A stretch of 8,107 nt of DNA from Candidatus Tectimicrobiota bacterium (GTDB taxonomy: Bacteria; UBA8248). Below are positions 1 through 6,467 of this stretch, in pieces; position 1 is the stretch's first letter, and each line of letters opens with the position of its first letter. The stretch spans positions 1-8,107 of the forward strand of contig JACPCT010000004.1 in the NCBI GenBank assembly GCA_016184445.1, written 5' to 3'. The notes below the pieces were generated by a model. It was not told the DNA's origin and ran no database searches. It saw only the letters and a list, made by a program, of their open reading frames with translations. The translations under genes and the position numbers were made by a program.

Positions 1-641
1 CCGAGGCGCCCGAGCCAGCCTTCCAGCCGGGAATCGGAGGGAGGCCCCTCGCAAAAGGCGAGGCCCCCGCCCCGCCGCTCGACATAGCGCTCCCGCAGGC
101 CCTCCCCGGTCTGGAGGAGCAGGTGGACGGGCAGGGCGTCCAGGAACTCGTGGGCCAGGACCGCGCCCTCGAACCCGCTTCCGGGCATCCATCGATCCAG
201 CGGTGAACCGGGGAAGCGTACGGAGGCCGGCCAGGGGGCGAGGCGCTCCCGCAGCCGCTCGCGGGCGGCGGCGCCCTGCTCGACGGGGGTGTAGCGGATC
301 GCCGCGCGGAAGGCGGGCTTGAGGGCTTGGGCGCCCTCCAGGATGTCGCGGGCCAGCCAGCCCTCGCCCGCGCCGTATTCGAGGACGGGGAAGGCGGCGG
401 GCCCTCCCATCGCCTCCCAGAGGGCCTCGAGCTGGCGGGCGGCCATGCGCCCGAACCAGGGGCTCTGGTGGGGGCTGGTGAGGAAGTCGCCGGCCGCGCC
501 GATGCGGGGCCGGGGCTGGGCGTAGTAGCCTCCCTCGGGGTGGTAGAGGGCCAGCTCCATGAAGCGCCGGAAGGGCATGGGGCCGCGGGCCAGCTCGGCC
601 TCCAGGGCCTTCGCGAGGGCGGGGTGGGCCGCCAGGGGCAT
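1..641 (-). CDS. midA: MidA/NDUFAF7-family SAM-dependent methyltransferase, N-terminal part (cut by window edge)
   Basis: Reading the minus strand from the ATG at 641-639 gives 213 uninterrupted residues that run off the left edge. Family members are usually about 350-400 residues, so roughly the N-terminal half is here. Visible landmarks are FRRFMELALYHPEGGYY (residues 24-40), GDFLTSPHQSPWFG (51-64), the SAM-binding motif I LEYGAGEG (87-94), and HEFLDALPVH about 80 residues further on, matching the NE-L-DALPV-type block of this family. The mitochondrial relative NDUFAF7 methylates an arginine of complex I subunit NDUFS2; the bacterial substrate is not established. A GGAG lies 9 bases upstream of the chosen ATG. 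The gene is divergent from moaD. Family assignment is firm from the motif order; the cellular role is inference, and the C-terminal half cannot be judged. Confidence 0.88.
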   Translation of the reverse strand, partial: MPLAAHPALAKALEAELARGPMPFRRFMELALYHPEGGYYAQPRPRIGAAGDFLTSPHQSPWFGRMAARQLEALWEAMGGPAAFPVLEYGAGEGWLARDILEGAQALKPAFRAAIRYTPVEQGAAARERLRERLAPWPASVRFPGSPLDRWMPGSGFEGAVLAHEFLDALPVHLLLQTGEGLRERYVERRGGGLAFCEGPPSDSRLEGWLGRL

Positions 642-673
642 CGCTGCCGTCTCCAAGCGCGGGAATCGGCTCC

Positions 674-702
674 TTGATTGTTCGCCGGAGCGATTCTATC
701 CT
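674..702 (+). promoter_or_regulatory. Possible sigma70-type promoter for moaDE
   Basis: TTGATT (674-679) and TATCCT (697-702) are separated by 17 bases; each matches its consensus at four of six positions. They lie in the most AT-rich part of the 120-base gap between divergent midA and moaD. On the opposite strand the same bases hold TAGAAT (complement of 693-698), a fair -10 box toward midA but without a recognisable -35. The sequence match is only moderate and the assignment rests mainly on position. Confidence 0.35.
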
Positions 703-761
703 TTTTCGTGCGCCCGGCCTCCCCCCAGGGGGCGGGGAGACCGCCGGCGCGGAGGAGGCCC

Positions 762-1007
762 ATGCAGGTGCGCCTGAAATGCTTCGCCTGGGCCCGCGAG
801 GTGACGGGCGAGGAGGAGATCTCCGTCGAGATCCCCGAGGGGGGGACGGTGGCCGACCTGCGGGCCCGCCTGGAGGAGAGGTTCCCCGTCTTCGCGGGGC
901 GGATGGAGTCCATCGCCGTCTCGGTGAACCAGGAGTTCTCGGGGGACAAGGCCCGCATCCGCCCGGGGGATGAGGTGGCGCTCATCCCCCCCATCAGCGG
1001 AGGCTGA
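762..1007 (+). CDS. moaD: Molybdopterin synthase small (sulfur-carrier) subunit MoaD
   Basis: An 81-residue ubiquitin-fold protein, the usual length for MoaD. It opens with the beta strand MQVRLKCFAWAREVTG, has the typical VADLRARLEERFP helix (about residues 31-43) and DEVALIPPISGG at the end. The terminal Gly-Gly is adenylated by MoeB and converted to a thiocarboxylate, which gives sulfur to precursor Z (cPMP) while bound to MoaE in the cytoplasm. The ATG at 762 is chosen because GGAGGAGG lies just upstream (751-758) and the protein then starts exactly at the first strand; an in-frame ATG at 678 would add 28 low-complexity Arg/Pro-rich residues. The stop is one base before moaE. ThiS has the same fold and GG tail, but the partner gene settles the call. 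Confidence 0.93.
   Translation: MQVRLKCFAWAREVTGEEEISVEIPEGGTVADLRARLEERFPVFAGRMESIAVSVNQEFSGDKARIRPGDEVALIPPISGG
999..1003 (+). promoter_or_regulatory. Ribosome binding site of moaE inside the moaD Gly-Gly codons
   Basis: GGAGG lies five bases before the moaE ATG at 1009. It is made of the last two sense codons of moaD, GGA GGC, which encode the essential C-terminal Gly-Gly. It decides the moaE start in favour of 1009 over an in-frame ATG at 970 inside moaD, and suggests translational coupling of the two subunits. Confidence 0.75.
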
Positions 1008-1008
1008 A

Positions 1009-1464
1009 ATGATCTGCCGGATCGTGGAGCGCCCCATCGACGTGCAGGCCCTCGCGGCCCAGGTGGAGGAGGCCGAGGCCGGGGCGGTCTGCACCTTCGC
1101 CGGGCTGGTGCGGAACCACAGCCGGGGCCAGCGCGTGACCCACCTGGAGTACCAGGCCTACCGGGAGATGGCCGAGAAGAAGCTGCGGCAGGTGGCGGAT
1201 GAGATCGCCGAGCGCTTCGGGGTGACGCGCCTGGCCATCGAGCACCGGGTGGGCGTCCTGCGGATCGGCGATGTGGCCGTCGGGATCGCCTCCGCCTCCG
1301 CCCACCGGGACGCCGCCTTCAAGGCGTGCCGCTACGCCATCGACCGGATCAAGCAGGTCGTCCCGATCTGGAAGAAGGAATTCGGGGAGGACGGCGCCGT
1401 CTGGGTGGAGGAATGCGCGGTGGAGGCTCCCCCCGCCCGGGAGCCCGGCCGCCCCGAAAATTAA
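1009..1464 (+). CDS. moaE: Molybdopterin synthase catalytic (large) subunit MoaE
   Basis: A 151-residue protein, matching the roughly 150-residue MoaE family. MoaE dimerises, binds two MoaD subunits and inserts two sulfurs into precursor Z to make molybdopterin. Recognisable blocks are GAVCTFAGLVRNHSRG (residues 25-40), LEYQAYREMAEKKL (46-59), HRVGVLRIGDVAVGIA (79-94), AHRDAAFKACRYAIDRIK (98-115) and VPIWKKE (118-124). K115 and K122 fall where E. coli MoaE has its active-site lysines (IK...WK-E pattern), and the conserved HR pair is at 99-100. The C-terminal tail is rich in Pro, Ala and Glu. The gene starts one base after the moaD stop. All key residues are present, so it should be active. 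Confidence 0.95.
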   Translation: MICRIVERPIDVQALAAQVEEAEAGAVCTFAGLVRNHSRGQRVTHLEYQAYREMAEKKLRQVADEIAERFGVTRLAIEHRVGVLRIGDVAVGIASASAHRDAAFKACRYAIDRIKQVVPIWKKEFGEDGAVWVEECAVEAPPAREPGRPEN

Positions 1465-1467
1465 CCT

Positions 1468-1498
1468 TTGACATTTCCGCCTCCCTCGCTAATATAAA
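1468..1498 (+). promoter_or_regulatory. Likely sigma70-type promoter of the liv operon
   Basis: A perfect TTGACA (1468-1473) begins four bases after the moaE stop. Downstream is CTAATATAAA: TAATAT (1490-1495) would give a 16-base spacer, TATAAA (1493-1498) a 19-base one. The stretch 1458-1525 is conspicuously AT-rich for this window. Transcription would begin near 1502-1508, leaving a leader of about 135 bases before the first liv gene. The perfect -35 hexamer and the position make this the best promoter candidate here; the exact -10 is ambiguous. Confidence 0.62.
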
Positions 1499-1504
1499 CC
1501 CATC

Positions 1505-1640
1505 CGACATCATAAGAACTGGCCCTTGGTTTTGAGCGGCTCAGGCTAGGAATGGGGTGTGGCTCCCCCGGGTTTTGGGGAGGGGTGCCCCTTTGCGGCC
1601 CGGTGGGCCCTCGGGCAGACGCCAGCGAGGAGGGATGTCG
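1505..1640 (+). other. GC-rich, potentially structured 5' leader of the liv operon
   Basis: About 135 bases between the predicted start of transcription and the livK ATG. It can fold into at least two local hairpins: CTCCCC (1563-1568) with GGGGAG (1577-1582), and GGCCC (1597-1601) with GGGCC (1605-1609). I recognise no known riboswitch or leader-peptide pattern and see no run of branched-chain amino acid codons. Whether it regulates anything is unknown. Confidence 0.35.
1628..1633 (+). promoter_or_regulatory. Ribosome binding site that fixes the livK start
   Basis: AGGAGG lies seven bases upstream of the ATG at 1641. The alternative in-frame ATG at 1635 almost touches it and is sterically unlikely. 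Starting at 1641 also puts Met directly before the Lys-containing n-region of the signal peptide. Confidence 0.8.
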
Positions 1641-2837
1641 ATGAAGAATCTGAAAGGGTTTATGACCGCGGCCGCCGTGGCGGCCGCAATGCTCGCCTTC
1701 CCGGCGGGGGCCTGGGCGGCGCAGGAGGTCGTCGTCGGCGGGGCCATCTCCCTGACGGGCCGCTACTCCGAGCCCGCCGGGCGCCTGAAGGACGGCCGGA
1801 CGCTCTGGGTGGAGGAGGTGAACGCGCGCGGCGGCCTGCTGGGCCGGAAGGTCCGGTTGGTCCTGCGGGACGACCGGAGCGACCCCTCCACGGCCGTGAA
1901 GCTCTACGAGCGGCTGCTCACCCAGGAGAAGGTGGACCTCTGCGTGGCTCCCTACAGCAGCCCCATCACCGAGGCAACGGCCAGCATCACCGAGCGGTAC
2001 AAGTGCCCCATCGTCGCGGACGGGGCCGCCACCCGGTCCATCTGGGGGAAGGGGCGCAAGTACATCTTCGGCCTCGTGGGCCCCTCGGACGACTACCTGC
2101 GGGGGGCCGTGGAGATCGCGGCCAAGAAGGGCTACAAGCGCATCGCCATCGTCAACGAGGACTCCCTCTTCTCAAAGGCGGCCGCGAACGGCGCCGCGAT
2201 GTACGCCAAGAAGCACGGCCTCCAGGTGGTCCTGAAGGAGGAGTACCCCCGGACCCAGACCGATTTCCGGCCGCTCCTCCTCAAGGTCAAGGCGCTCAAC
2301 GCCGACGCCCTCCTGGGAGGCAGCTACTTCGTGGACGCCGCGGCCATCACCCGCCAGCTCAAGGAGCTCAACATCAACCTGAAGATCTGGGCCGCCACCG
2401 TGGGCCCGGGCCTTCCCCGGTTCACCAAGGACCTCGGGCCCCTGGCCGAGTACGTGCTGGGCTCCACCCAGTGGGAGCCCGTGCCCGCCCTGGGCTACCC
2501 GGGCATCAAGGAGTTCATCGCCAAGTACGCAAAGCGGTTCGGCGAGAAGCCCAACTACCACGCGTCCCAGGGCTACGCCGCCATGCTTATCCTGGAGGAG
2601 GCCGTCAAGAAGGCGGGGAAACTGGACCGGGAGGCCCTCCGCGAGCAGCTCACGAAGCTGGACATGATGACTCACTACGGGCGCTACAAGGTCGGCCCCG
2701 ATGGCTTCAACAGCGGCAAGGGGCTGCTCCTCTTCCAGATCCTCAAGGGGGAGCGCCGGCTCGTGTGGCCGGAGGAGAGCCAGGAGGTTGCCCCTGTCGT
2801 GCCCCTGCCGGCCTGGGACAAGCGCCCCACGATGTAG
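1641..2837 (+). CDS. livK: Periplasmic substrate-binding protein of a branched-chain amino acid/amide-type ABC transporter
   Basis: A 398-residue type I periplasmic binding protein (Peripla_BP_6, HAAT family). Residues 1-26 form a signal peptide: MKNLK, a hydrophobic Ala-rich core, then AWA before AQE as a signal peptidase I site; with no lipobox Cys the product should be soluble in the periplasm. Family landmarks are GGAISLTGRYS (33-43), NARGGLLGRKV (61-71), DDRSDPSTAV (77-86), and APYSSPITEA (103-112), where hydroxyl side chains contact the ligand backbone in LivJ/LivK. The C-terminal lobe includes YHASQGYAAMLILEEAV and a YGRYKVGPDG block. It is the first gene of the operon, separated from livH by 126 bases with a strong hairpin. 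The solute is not proven: related proteins bind branched-chain amino acids, amides, urea or aromatic acids. Confidence 0.88.
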   Translation: MKNLKGFMTAAAVAAAMLAFPAGAWAAQEVVVGGAISLTGRYSEPAGRLKDGRTLWVEEVNARGGLLGRKVRLVLRDDRSDPSTAVKLYERLLTQEKVDLCVAPYSSPITEATASITERYKCPIVADGAATRSIWGKGRKYIFGLVGPSDDYLRGAVEIAAKKGYKRIAIVNEDSLFSKAAANGAAMYAKKHGLQVVLKEEYPRTQTDFRPLLLKVKALNADALLGGSYFVDAAAITRQLKELNINLKIWAATVGPGLPRFTKDLGPLAEYVLGSTQWEPVPALGYPGIKEFIAKYAKRFGEKPNYHASQGYAAMLILEEAVKKAGKLDREALREQLTKLDMMTHYGRYKVGPDGFNSGKGLLLFQILKGERRLVWPEESQEVAPVVPLPAWDKRPTM

Positions 2838-2899
2838 GCGCGCGGGCTGATGGGGCGGCGCAGGGAAGGGGAAGCTGTTTCCAGAGAGGGTATCCCCGA

Positions 2900-2933
2900 G
2901 CCCCGGGGGGGGACACGGGTCCCCCCCCGGGGC
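2900..2933 (+). terminator. Very strong GC hairpin between livK and livH (attenuating terminator or mRNA-stabilising stem)
   Basis: A perfect 15-bp inverted repeat, 2900-2914 with 2919-2933, encloses the four-base loop ACGG. The core is CCCC followed by eight G, AC, and its exact complement. Only a short imperfect T stretch follows (GTGCTTTGAT), so complete Rho-independent termination is doubtful. Its place between the binding-protein gene and the permease genes fits partial termination or protection of the livK mRNA from 3' exonucleases, giving more binding protein than membrane subunits, as known for other binding-protein ABC operons. The structure is seen directly; the role is inferred. 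Confidence 0.7.
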
Positions 2934-2963
2934 GTGCTTTGATCGGAAGGGAGGGTGGCGGTG

Positions 2964-4013
2964 ATGGCGGAGCGCACGCCGGGGTGGGTCTACGCGGTTT
3001 ACCTCGCCCTCGCCCTCGCCGGCGCCGGCCTCCCCCTCGCCCTGGCGTGGGAGGGCTTCGTCGGCTGGCTGGCGCAGGCCCGGAGCATGACCAGCCTCGC
3101 CGTCACCCTGCAGGTCCTGGCGAGCGGCATCCTCCAGGGGGGGCTCTACGCCGTCATCGCCATGGGCCTCACCATGATTTTCGGGGTCATGCGCATCATC
3201 AACGTGGCCCACGGCGAGTTCCTCATGGTGGGGGCCTACATGGCCTTCGTTTTTTTCATGATGCTCCTCCCCGAGGAACTCCACAGCCTCTTCACCTCGA
3301 ACCTCGGCATGGCCATCCTCGGGGTCGGGGTCTTTCTCCTGATCTGCCTCCCGCTGATGTTCCTCTTCGGCATGGGCGTCCAGCGCCTGCTGCTGAACCC
3401 GGTGGTGGGGGGGCCCGAGCTCACGCCGCTCCTCATCACCTTCGGCCTCTCCCTCATCCTGATCAACACCTTCATCAGCGTCTTCTCCTCGGACTTCCGC
3501 GCCATCCCCTACATGTCGGGGGCGCTGGTGGTCGGGAACCTGGCCCTGGGCTACCCCCAGGTCATCAGCGTCGCCGTCTCGGCGGCGGTCACGGGGGGCG
3601 TCTTCGGCTTCCTCAAGTTCAGCCGGCTGGGGAAGGCCGTCCGCGCCACGGCCCAGAACGCCGACGTGGCCATGGTGTGCGGGGTCAACGTGGAGCGGAT
3701 CTACCTCTACACCTTCGGTTTCGGCACCGCCCTGGCCGCGACGGGAGGGGTGCTCATCAGCATCCAGCTCGCCTTCTCCCCCGAGATCGGGGGCATCTAC
3801 ATCCTGCGCTCCTTCGCCATCATCATCCTGGGGGGGCGGGGCAACTACCTGGGGGCGCTGGCGGGGGGGATCCTGCTGGGGGTCATCGAGGGGTTCATCT
3901 CCTTCTTCGTGTCCCAGGGCTCCCAGCTCCAGGAGCTGGCCGCCTACACGCTGCTGGTGTTCATGCTCCTGGTGCGCCCGCAGGGGCTTCTGGGGGGGAT
4001 CGCCGATGAGTAA
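2964..4013 (+). CDS. livH: Branched-chain amino acid-type ABC transporter permease LivH
   Basis: A 349-residue inner-membrane permease. The diagnostic LivH block GLTMIFGVMRIINVAHGEF occupies residues 68-86, followed by further hydrophobic helices. The cytoplasmic coupling region GRLGKAVRATAQNADVAMVCGVNVERIY, which contacts the ATPases, lies in the C-terminal half, and the protein ends with an ARGxLG-like motif (VRPQGLLGG). It pairs with LivM to form the channel. The ATG at 2964 is preferred because GGGAGGG ends eight bases upstream; in-frame GTG codons at 2955 and 2961 are alternatives adding one to three residues. E. coli LivH is about 308 residues; the surplus is an N-terminal segment of about 45 residues with one extra hydrophobic stretch (about 8-29). 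The last eight bases overlap livM. Confidence 0.93.
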   Translation: MAERTPGWVYAVYLALALAGAGLPLALAWEGFVGWLAQARSMTSLAVTLQVLASGILQGGLYAVIAMGLTMIFGVMRIINVAHGEFLMVGAYMAFVFFMMLLPEELHSLFTSNLGMAILGVGVFLLICLPLMFLFGMGVQRLLLNPVVGGPELTPLLITFGLSLILINTFISVFSSDFRAIPYMSGALVVGNLALGYPQVISVAVSAAVTGGVFGFLKFSRLGKAVRATAQNADVAMVCGVNVERIYLYTFGFGTALAATGGVLISIQLAFSPEIGGIYILRSFAIIILGGRGNYLGALAGGILLGVIEGFISFFVSQGSQLQELAAYTLLVFMLLVRPQGLLGGIADE

Positions 4014-5004
4014 GAGGGCTCTCGAGGCCCCCGCCGCCCCGGCCCCGGCCTCCCTGGCGGAGGAGTTGCCGGCGGGGAAGGCGGCCCTCCAGCTCGCCGC
4101 CATCGCCCTGAGCCTCTTTTCCTTCGTCCTCTGGCCGGGCCTCGTGAACGTTTACCAGATATCCTTCGTCTTTTTCGGCCTCCAGTACGTGGTCTTGGCC
4201 TCGAGCTGGAACATCATCTCGGGCTTCACGGGCTACGTCTCCTTCGGGCACGTGGCCTTCTTCGGCATCGGCTCCTACACCACGGCCATCCTGGTGGCGA
4301 AGCACGGGTGGCCCTGGTACCTGACGCTCCCGCTGGCGGGGCTCCTGGCGGTGGTGTGGGCGGCCTTCATCGGCTTCCCCTGCCTGCGCCTCAAGGGCCC
4401 CTACTTCGCCATCTCCATGATGGGCCTGAACGAGGTCCTCCGGGTGGTCGCCCTCTCCTGGGAGTCCCTCACGGGGGGCGGCCTGGGCATCACCATGCCC
4501 AACGCGGAGAACTCCGTCTCGACCTACTACGCCGGGCTGGCGGTGGCGGCCCTGACGGTGGCCATGTGCTACGCCATCGCCCACTCCCGCTTCGGCCTCC
4601 GCCTCGCCGCCATCCGGGAGGACGAGACGGCCGCCGAGGCGATGGGGGTTCCCACCACCCGGTACAAGATGTACGCCTTCATGCTGAGCGCCTTCTGGCC
4701 CGGCGTCATCGGCGGCATCGTCGCCTACAAGCTCCTCTACATCGAGCCCGACAGCACGTTCTTCATCGCCATCACCGTGAACATGATCACCATGGCGATG
4801 CTGGGGGGGAAGGGGACGGTGCTGGGCCCCGTCATCGGCGCCGCCATCCTCTACACGGCCCAGGAGCTGGTCTGGTGGTACATCCCCTGGCTCCACCTGA
4901 TCGCCTACGGGGCCTTCATCATCCTCATCGTGCTCTTCGTGCCCCGGGGCATCATGGGCTACCTCATCGACCGGGGGTGGGTGGCGAAGGGCGTGATCCA
5001 ATGA
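4006..5004 (+). CDS. livM: Branched-chain amino acid-type ABC transporter permease LivM
   Basis: A 332-residue inner-membrane permease, partner of LivH. A hydrophilic Ala/Pro-rich N-terminus (1-25) precedes the first helix. The LivM hallmark GFTGYVSFGHVAFFGIGSYT spans residues 73-92, followed by FPCLRLKGPYFAISMMGL, then the cytoplasmic coupling loop RLAAIREDETAAEAMGV, and a final block GGKGTVLGPVIGA. All expected family blocks are present in order with no interruption. The ATG lies within the last codons of livH (8-base overlap) and the stop overlaps the livG start as ATGA, so the three genes should be translated as a coupled unit. Confidence 0.94.
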   Translation: MSKRALEAPAAPAPASLAEELPAGKAALQLAAIALSLFSFVLWPGLVNVYQISFVFFGLQYVVLASSWNIISGFTGYVSFGHVAFFGIGSYTTAILVAKHGWPWYLTLPLAGLLAVVWAAFIGFPCLRLKGPYFAISMMGLNEVLRVVALSWESLTGGGLGITMPNAENSVSTYYAGLAVAALTVAMCYAIAHSRFGLRLAAIREDETAAEAMGVPTTRYKMYAFMLSAFWPGVIGGIVAYKLLYIEPDSTFFIAITVNMITMAMLGGKGTVLGPVIGAAILYTAQELVWWYIPWLHLIAYGAFIILIVLFVPRGIMGYLIDRGWVAKGVIQ

Positions 5005-5735
5005 GGGCGGAAGGGGCCGTGGCGGGAGAGTTCATCCTCGACATCCAGGCGATGACCAAGCGCTTCGGCGGCGTCACGGCGGTGAACAATTGCAGCATCC
5101 GGGTGCCGCGCAACATCGTCGCCGGCCTCATCGGCCCCAACGGCTCGGGCAAGACCACCCTCTTCAACCTCCTGACCGGCCTGCTGCGCTCCGACGGCGG
5201 GGACTACTTCTACAAGGGAGAGCCGATGGTCGGGCTCACCCCGCACGAGATCTTCAACCGGGGCATCAGCCGCACTTTCCAGATCATCCGGGTCTTCCGG
5301 GAGATGACGGCCCTGGAGAACCTGGTGGCCGTCTCCCGGGACGGGGACCTGGGCGGTGTGCGCCGCAGGGCGCTGGAGCTGCTGGACTTCGTCACCCTGC
5401 TCCGCCTCAAGGACGAGTACGCCGGCAACCTCTCCTACGGCCAGCAGAAGCTCCTGGAGTTCGTCCGCGCCCTCATGTCCGATCCCGAGGTCCTGCTCCT
5501 GGACGAGCCGGCGGCGGGCGTGAACCGGACGCTCCTCAACACCCTCCTCGACCGCATCCGCCAGCTCCGCGGCCAGGGGAAGTCCATCCTCATCGTGGAG
5601 CACGACATGAAGGTGGTGATGAACCACTGCGAGAAGATCTTCGTGCTCGACTACGGGGAGCTCATCGCCGAGGGCCTGCCCGAGGAGATTCAGCGGAACG
5701 AGCAGGTCATCGAGGCCTACTTCGGACACAAGTGA
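5001..5735 (+). CDS. livG: Branched-chain amino acid-type ABC transporter ATP-binding protein LivG
   Basis: A 244-residue cytoplasmic ABC ATPase, close to the usual 250-260. Motifs are complete: an aromatic A-loop region KRFGG (20-24), Walker A GPNGSGKT (45-52), Q-loop RTFQ (91-94), signature LSYGQQ (144-149), Walker B LLLDEP (165-170), D-loop region AAGVN (171-175) and the switch His in VEHDM (199-203). The ISRTFQIIRVF and LSYGQQKLLEFVRAL wording is typical of LivG rather than LivF. The linker between Q-loop and signature is slightly shorter than in many LivG proteins. It starts in a 4-base ATGA overlap with livM and stops one base before the livF ATG. It would dimerise with LivF; since livF is broken here, LivG may need an ATPase partner encoded elsewhere or form a homodimer. 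Confidence 0.94.
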   Translation: MRAEGAVAGEFILDIQAMTKRFGGVTAVNNCSIRVPRNIVAGLIGPNGSGKTTLFNLLTGLLRSDGGDYFYKGEPMVGLTPHEIFNRGISRTFQIIRVFREMTALENLVAVSRDGDLGGVRRRALELLDFVTLLRLKDEYAGNLSYGQQKLLEFVRALMSDPEVLLLDEPAAGVNRTLLNTLLDRIRQLRGQGKSILIVEHDMKVVMNHCEKIFVLDYGELIAEGLPEEIQRNEQVIEAYFGHK

Positions 5736-5736
5736 C

Positions 5737-6352
5737 ATGGCCCTTCTGGAGCTGAAAAACGTCGAGGCCGGCTACGGCCGGATACAGATTCTCCACGGCG
5801 TCTCCCTCGACGTGGGGGAGAAAGAGGTCGTGGCCGTCATCGGCCCGAACGGGGCGGGGAAGTCCACCACCTTCAAGGTCATCATGGGCTTCATCAACTA
5901 CCTCGGGGGCGGCATCCGCTTCGCCGGGCAGGACATCGTGGGCCTCCGGCCCGACCAGATCCTCGGCCGGGGGCTCGCCTACGTCCCCCAGGGGCGCATC
6001 GTCTTCCGGCACATGACGGTCCTCGAGAACCTGGAGATGGGGGCCTACATCGAGCGGGAGCGAGCAGCAGATGCTGGCCATGGGCCGCTCCCTCATGGCG
6101 AGGCCCAAGATGATCATGCTGGACGAGCCCTCCCTCGGGCTCGCGCCCCGCTTCATCACCCTGGTGTTCGAGAAGATCGTGGAGATGAGCCGCTCGGGGC
6201 TCACCATCATGCTGGTCGAGCAGAACGCCGCCCGGGCGCTGGAGATCTCGGACCGCGCCTACGTCCTCGAGCTGGGCAGGAACCGCTACGAGGGCACGGG
6301 CCAGGACCTCCTGCACAACCCCGAGGTCAAGCAGATGTACCTGGGCGGGTAG
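5737..6352 (+). pseudogene. livF: Branched-chain amino acid-type ABC transporter ATP-binding protein LivF, disrupted by an internal out-of-frame deletion
   Basis: Two in-order halves of LivF lie in different frames. The 5' part (ATG at 5737) encodes about 108 normal residues: AGYGRIQILHGVSL, Walker A GPNGAGKS (36-43), and the LivF-typical GLAYVPQGRIVFRHMTVLENLEMGAY. The 3' part, shifted by one frame from about 6053, encodes SGSEQQMLAMGRSLMARPK, Walker B MIMLDEPSLGLAP, VEQNAARALEISDRAYVLE and a canonical ending to TAG at 6350-6352. Between ERE and SGSEQQ about 30 residues of the helical segment (in E. coli LivF the part containing ELFPRL) are missing, along with the Leu and one Gly of LSGGEQQ. 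Retained residues, about 205, plus 30 equal a normal LivF (E. coli about 237). Cannot yield an active ATPase as read. Real mutation and assembly error are both possible. Confidence 0.9.
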
Positions 6353-6467
6353 GGGCTTGGCGGTCTCCCGCCTTCGCGGTTCTCCCTTTCCTTCTGGGCG
6401 AGGGCCGGGGCGCGGGGCGACTCCCCCCCGGTTTCTCCCGCGCCCTCCTTCTCCCCGCCGCTTTCCG

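Noticed and set aside
678..761. Upstream in-frame ATG at 678 as start of moaD.
   Set aside because: It would add 28 Arg/Pro-rich residues before the first beta strand, lies in the predicted promoter, and lacks a ribosome binding site; GGAGGAGG immediately precedes the ATG at 762.
1520..1540. Possible sigma54 promoter (TGGCCC followed by TTTGAG).
   Set aside because: The GG and GC elements are not at the required -24/-12 spacing, and a better sigma70-like promoter lies just upstream.
1552..1644. A 30-codon open frame in the livK leader whose TGA overlaps the livK ATG as ATGA, suggesting a leader peptide.
   Set aside because: Its ATG has only an AGG almost touching it, the codons are Gly/Pro-rich with no run of branched-chain residues, and short open frames are expected by chance in such GC-rich sequence.
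1559..4009. Very long open frames overlapping livK and livH on both strands (about 816 codons on the plus strand and about 643 on the minus strand over 2172-4103).
   Set aside because: Their products are low-complexity Gly/Arg/Pro- or Asp/Glu/His-rich strings with no domain, typical shadows of GC-rich genes. The livK/livH frames carry full family motifs and Shine-Dalgarno sites.
6071..6352. The 93-codon frame from ATG 6071 as a separate small gene.
   Set aside because: It is the C-terminal half of LivF from mid-signature onward; the ATG is the internal Met of the QQML motif, so it is a remnant, not an independent gene.
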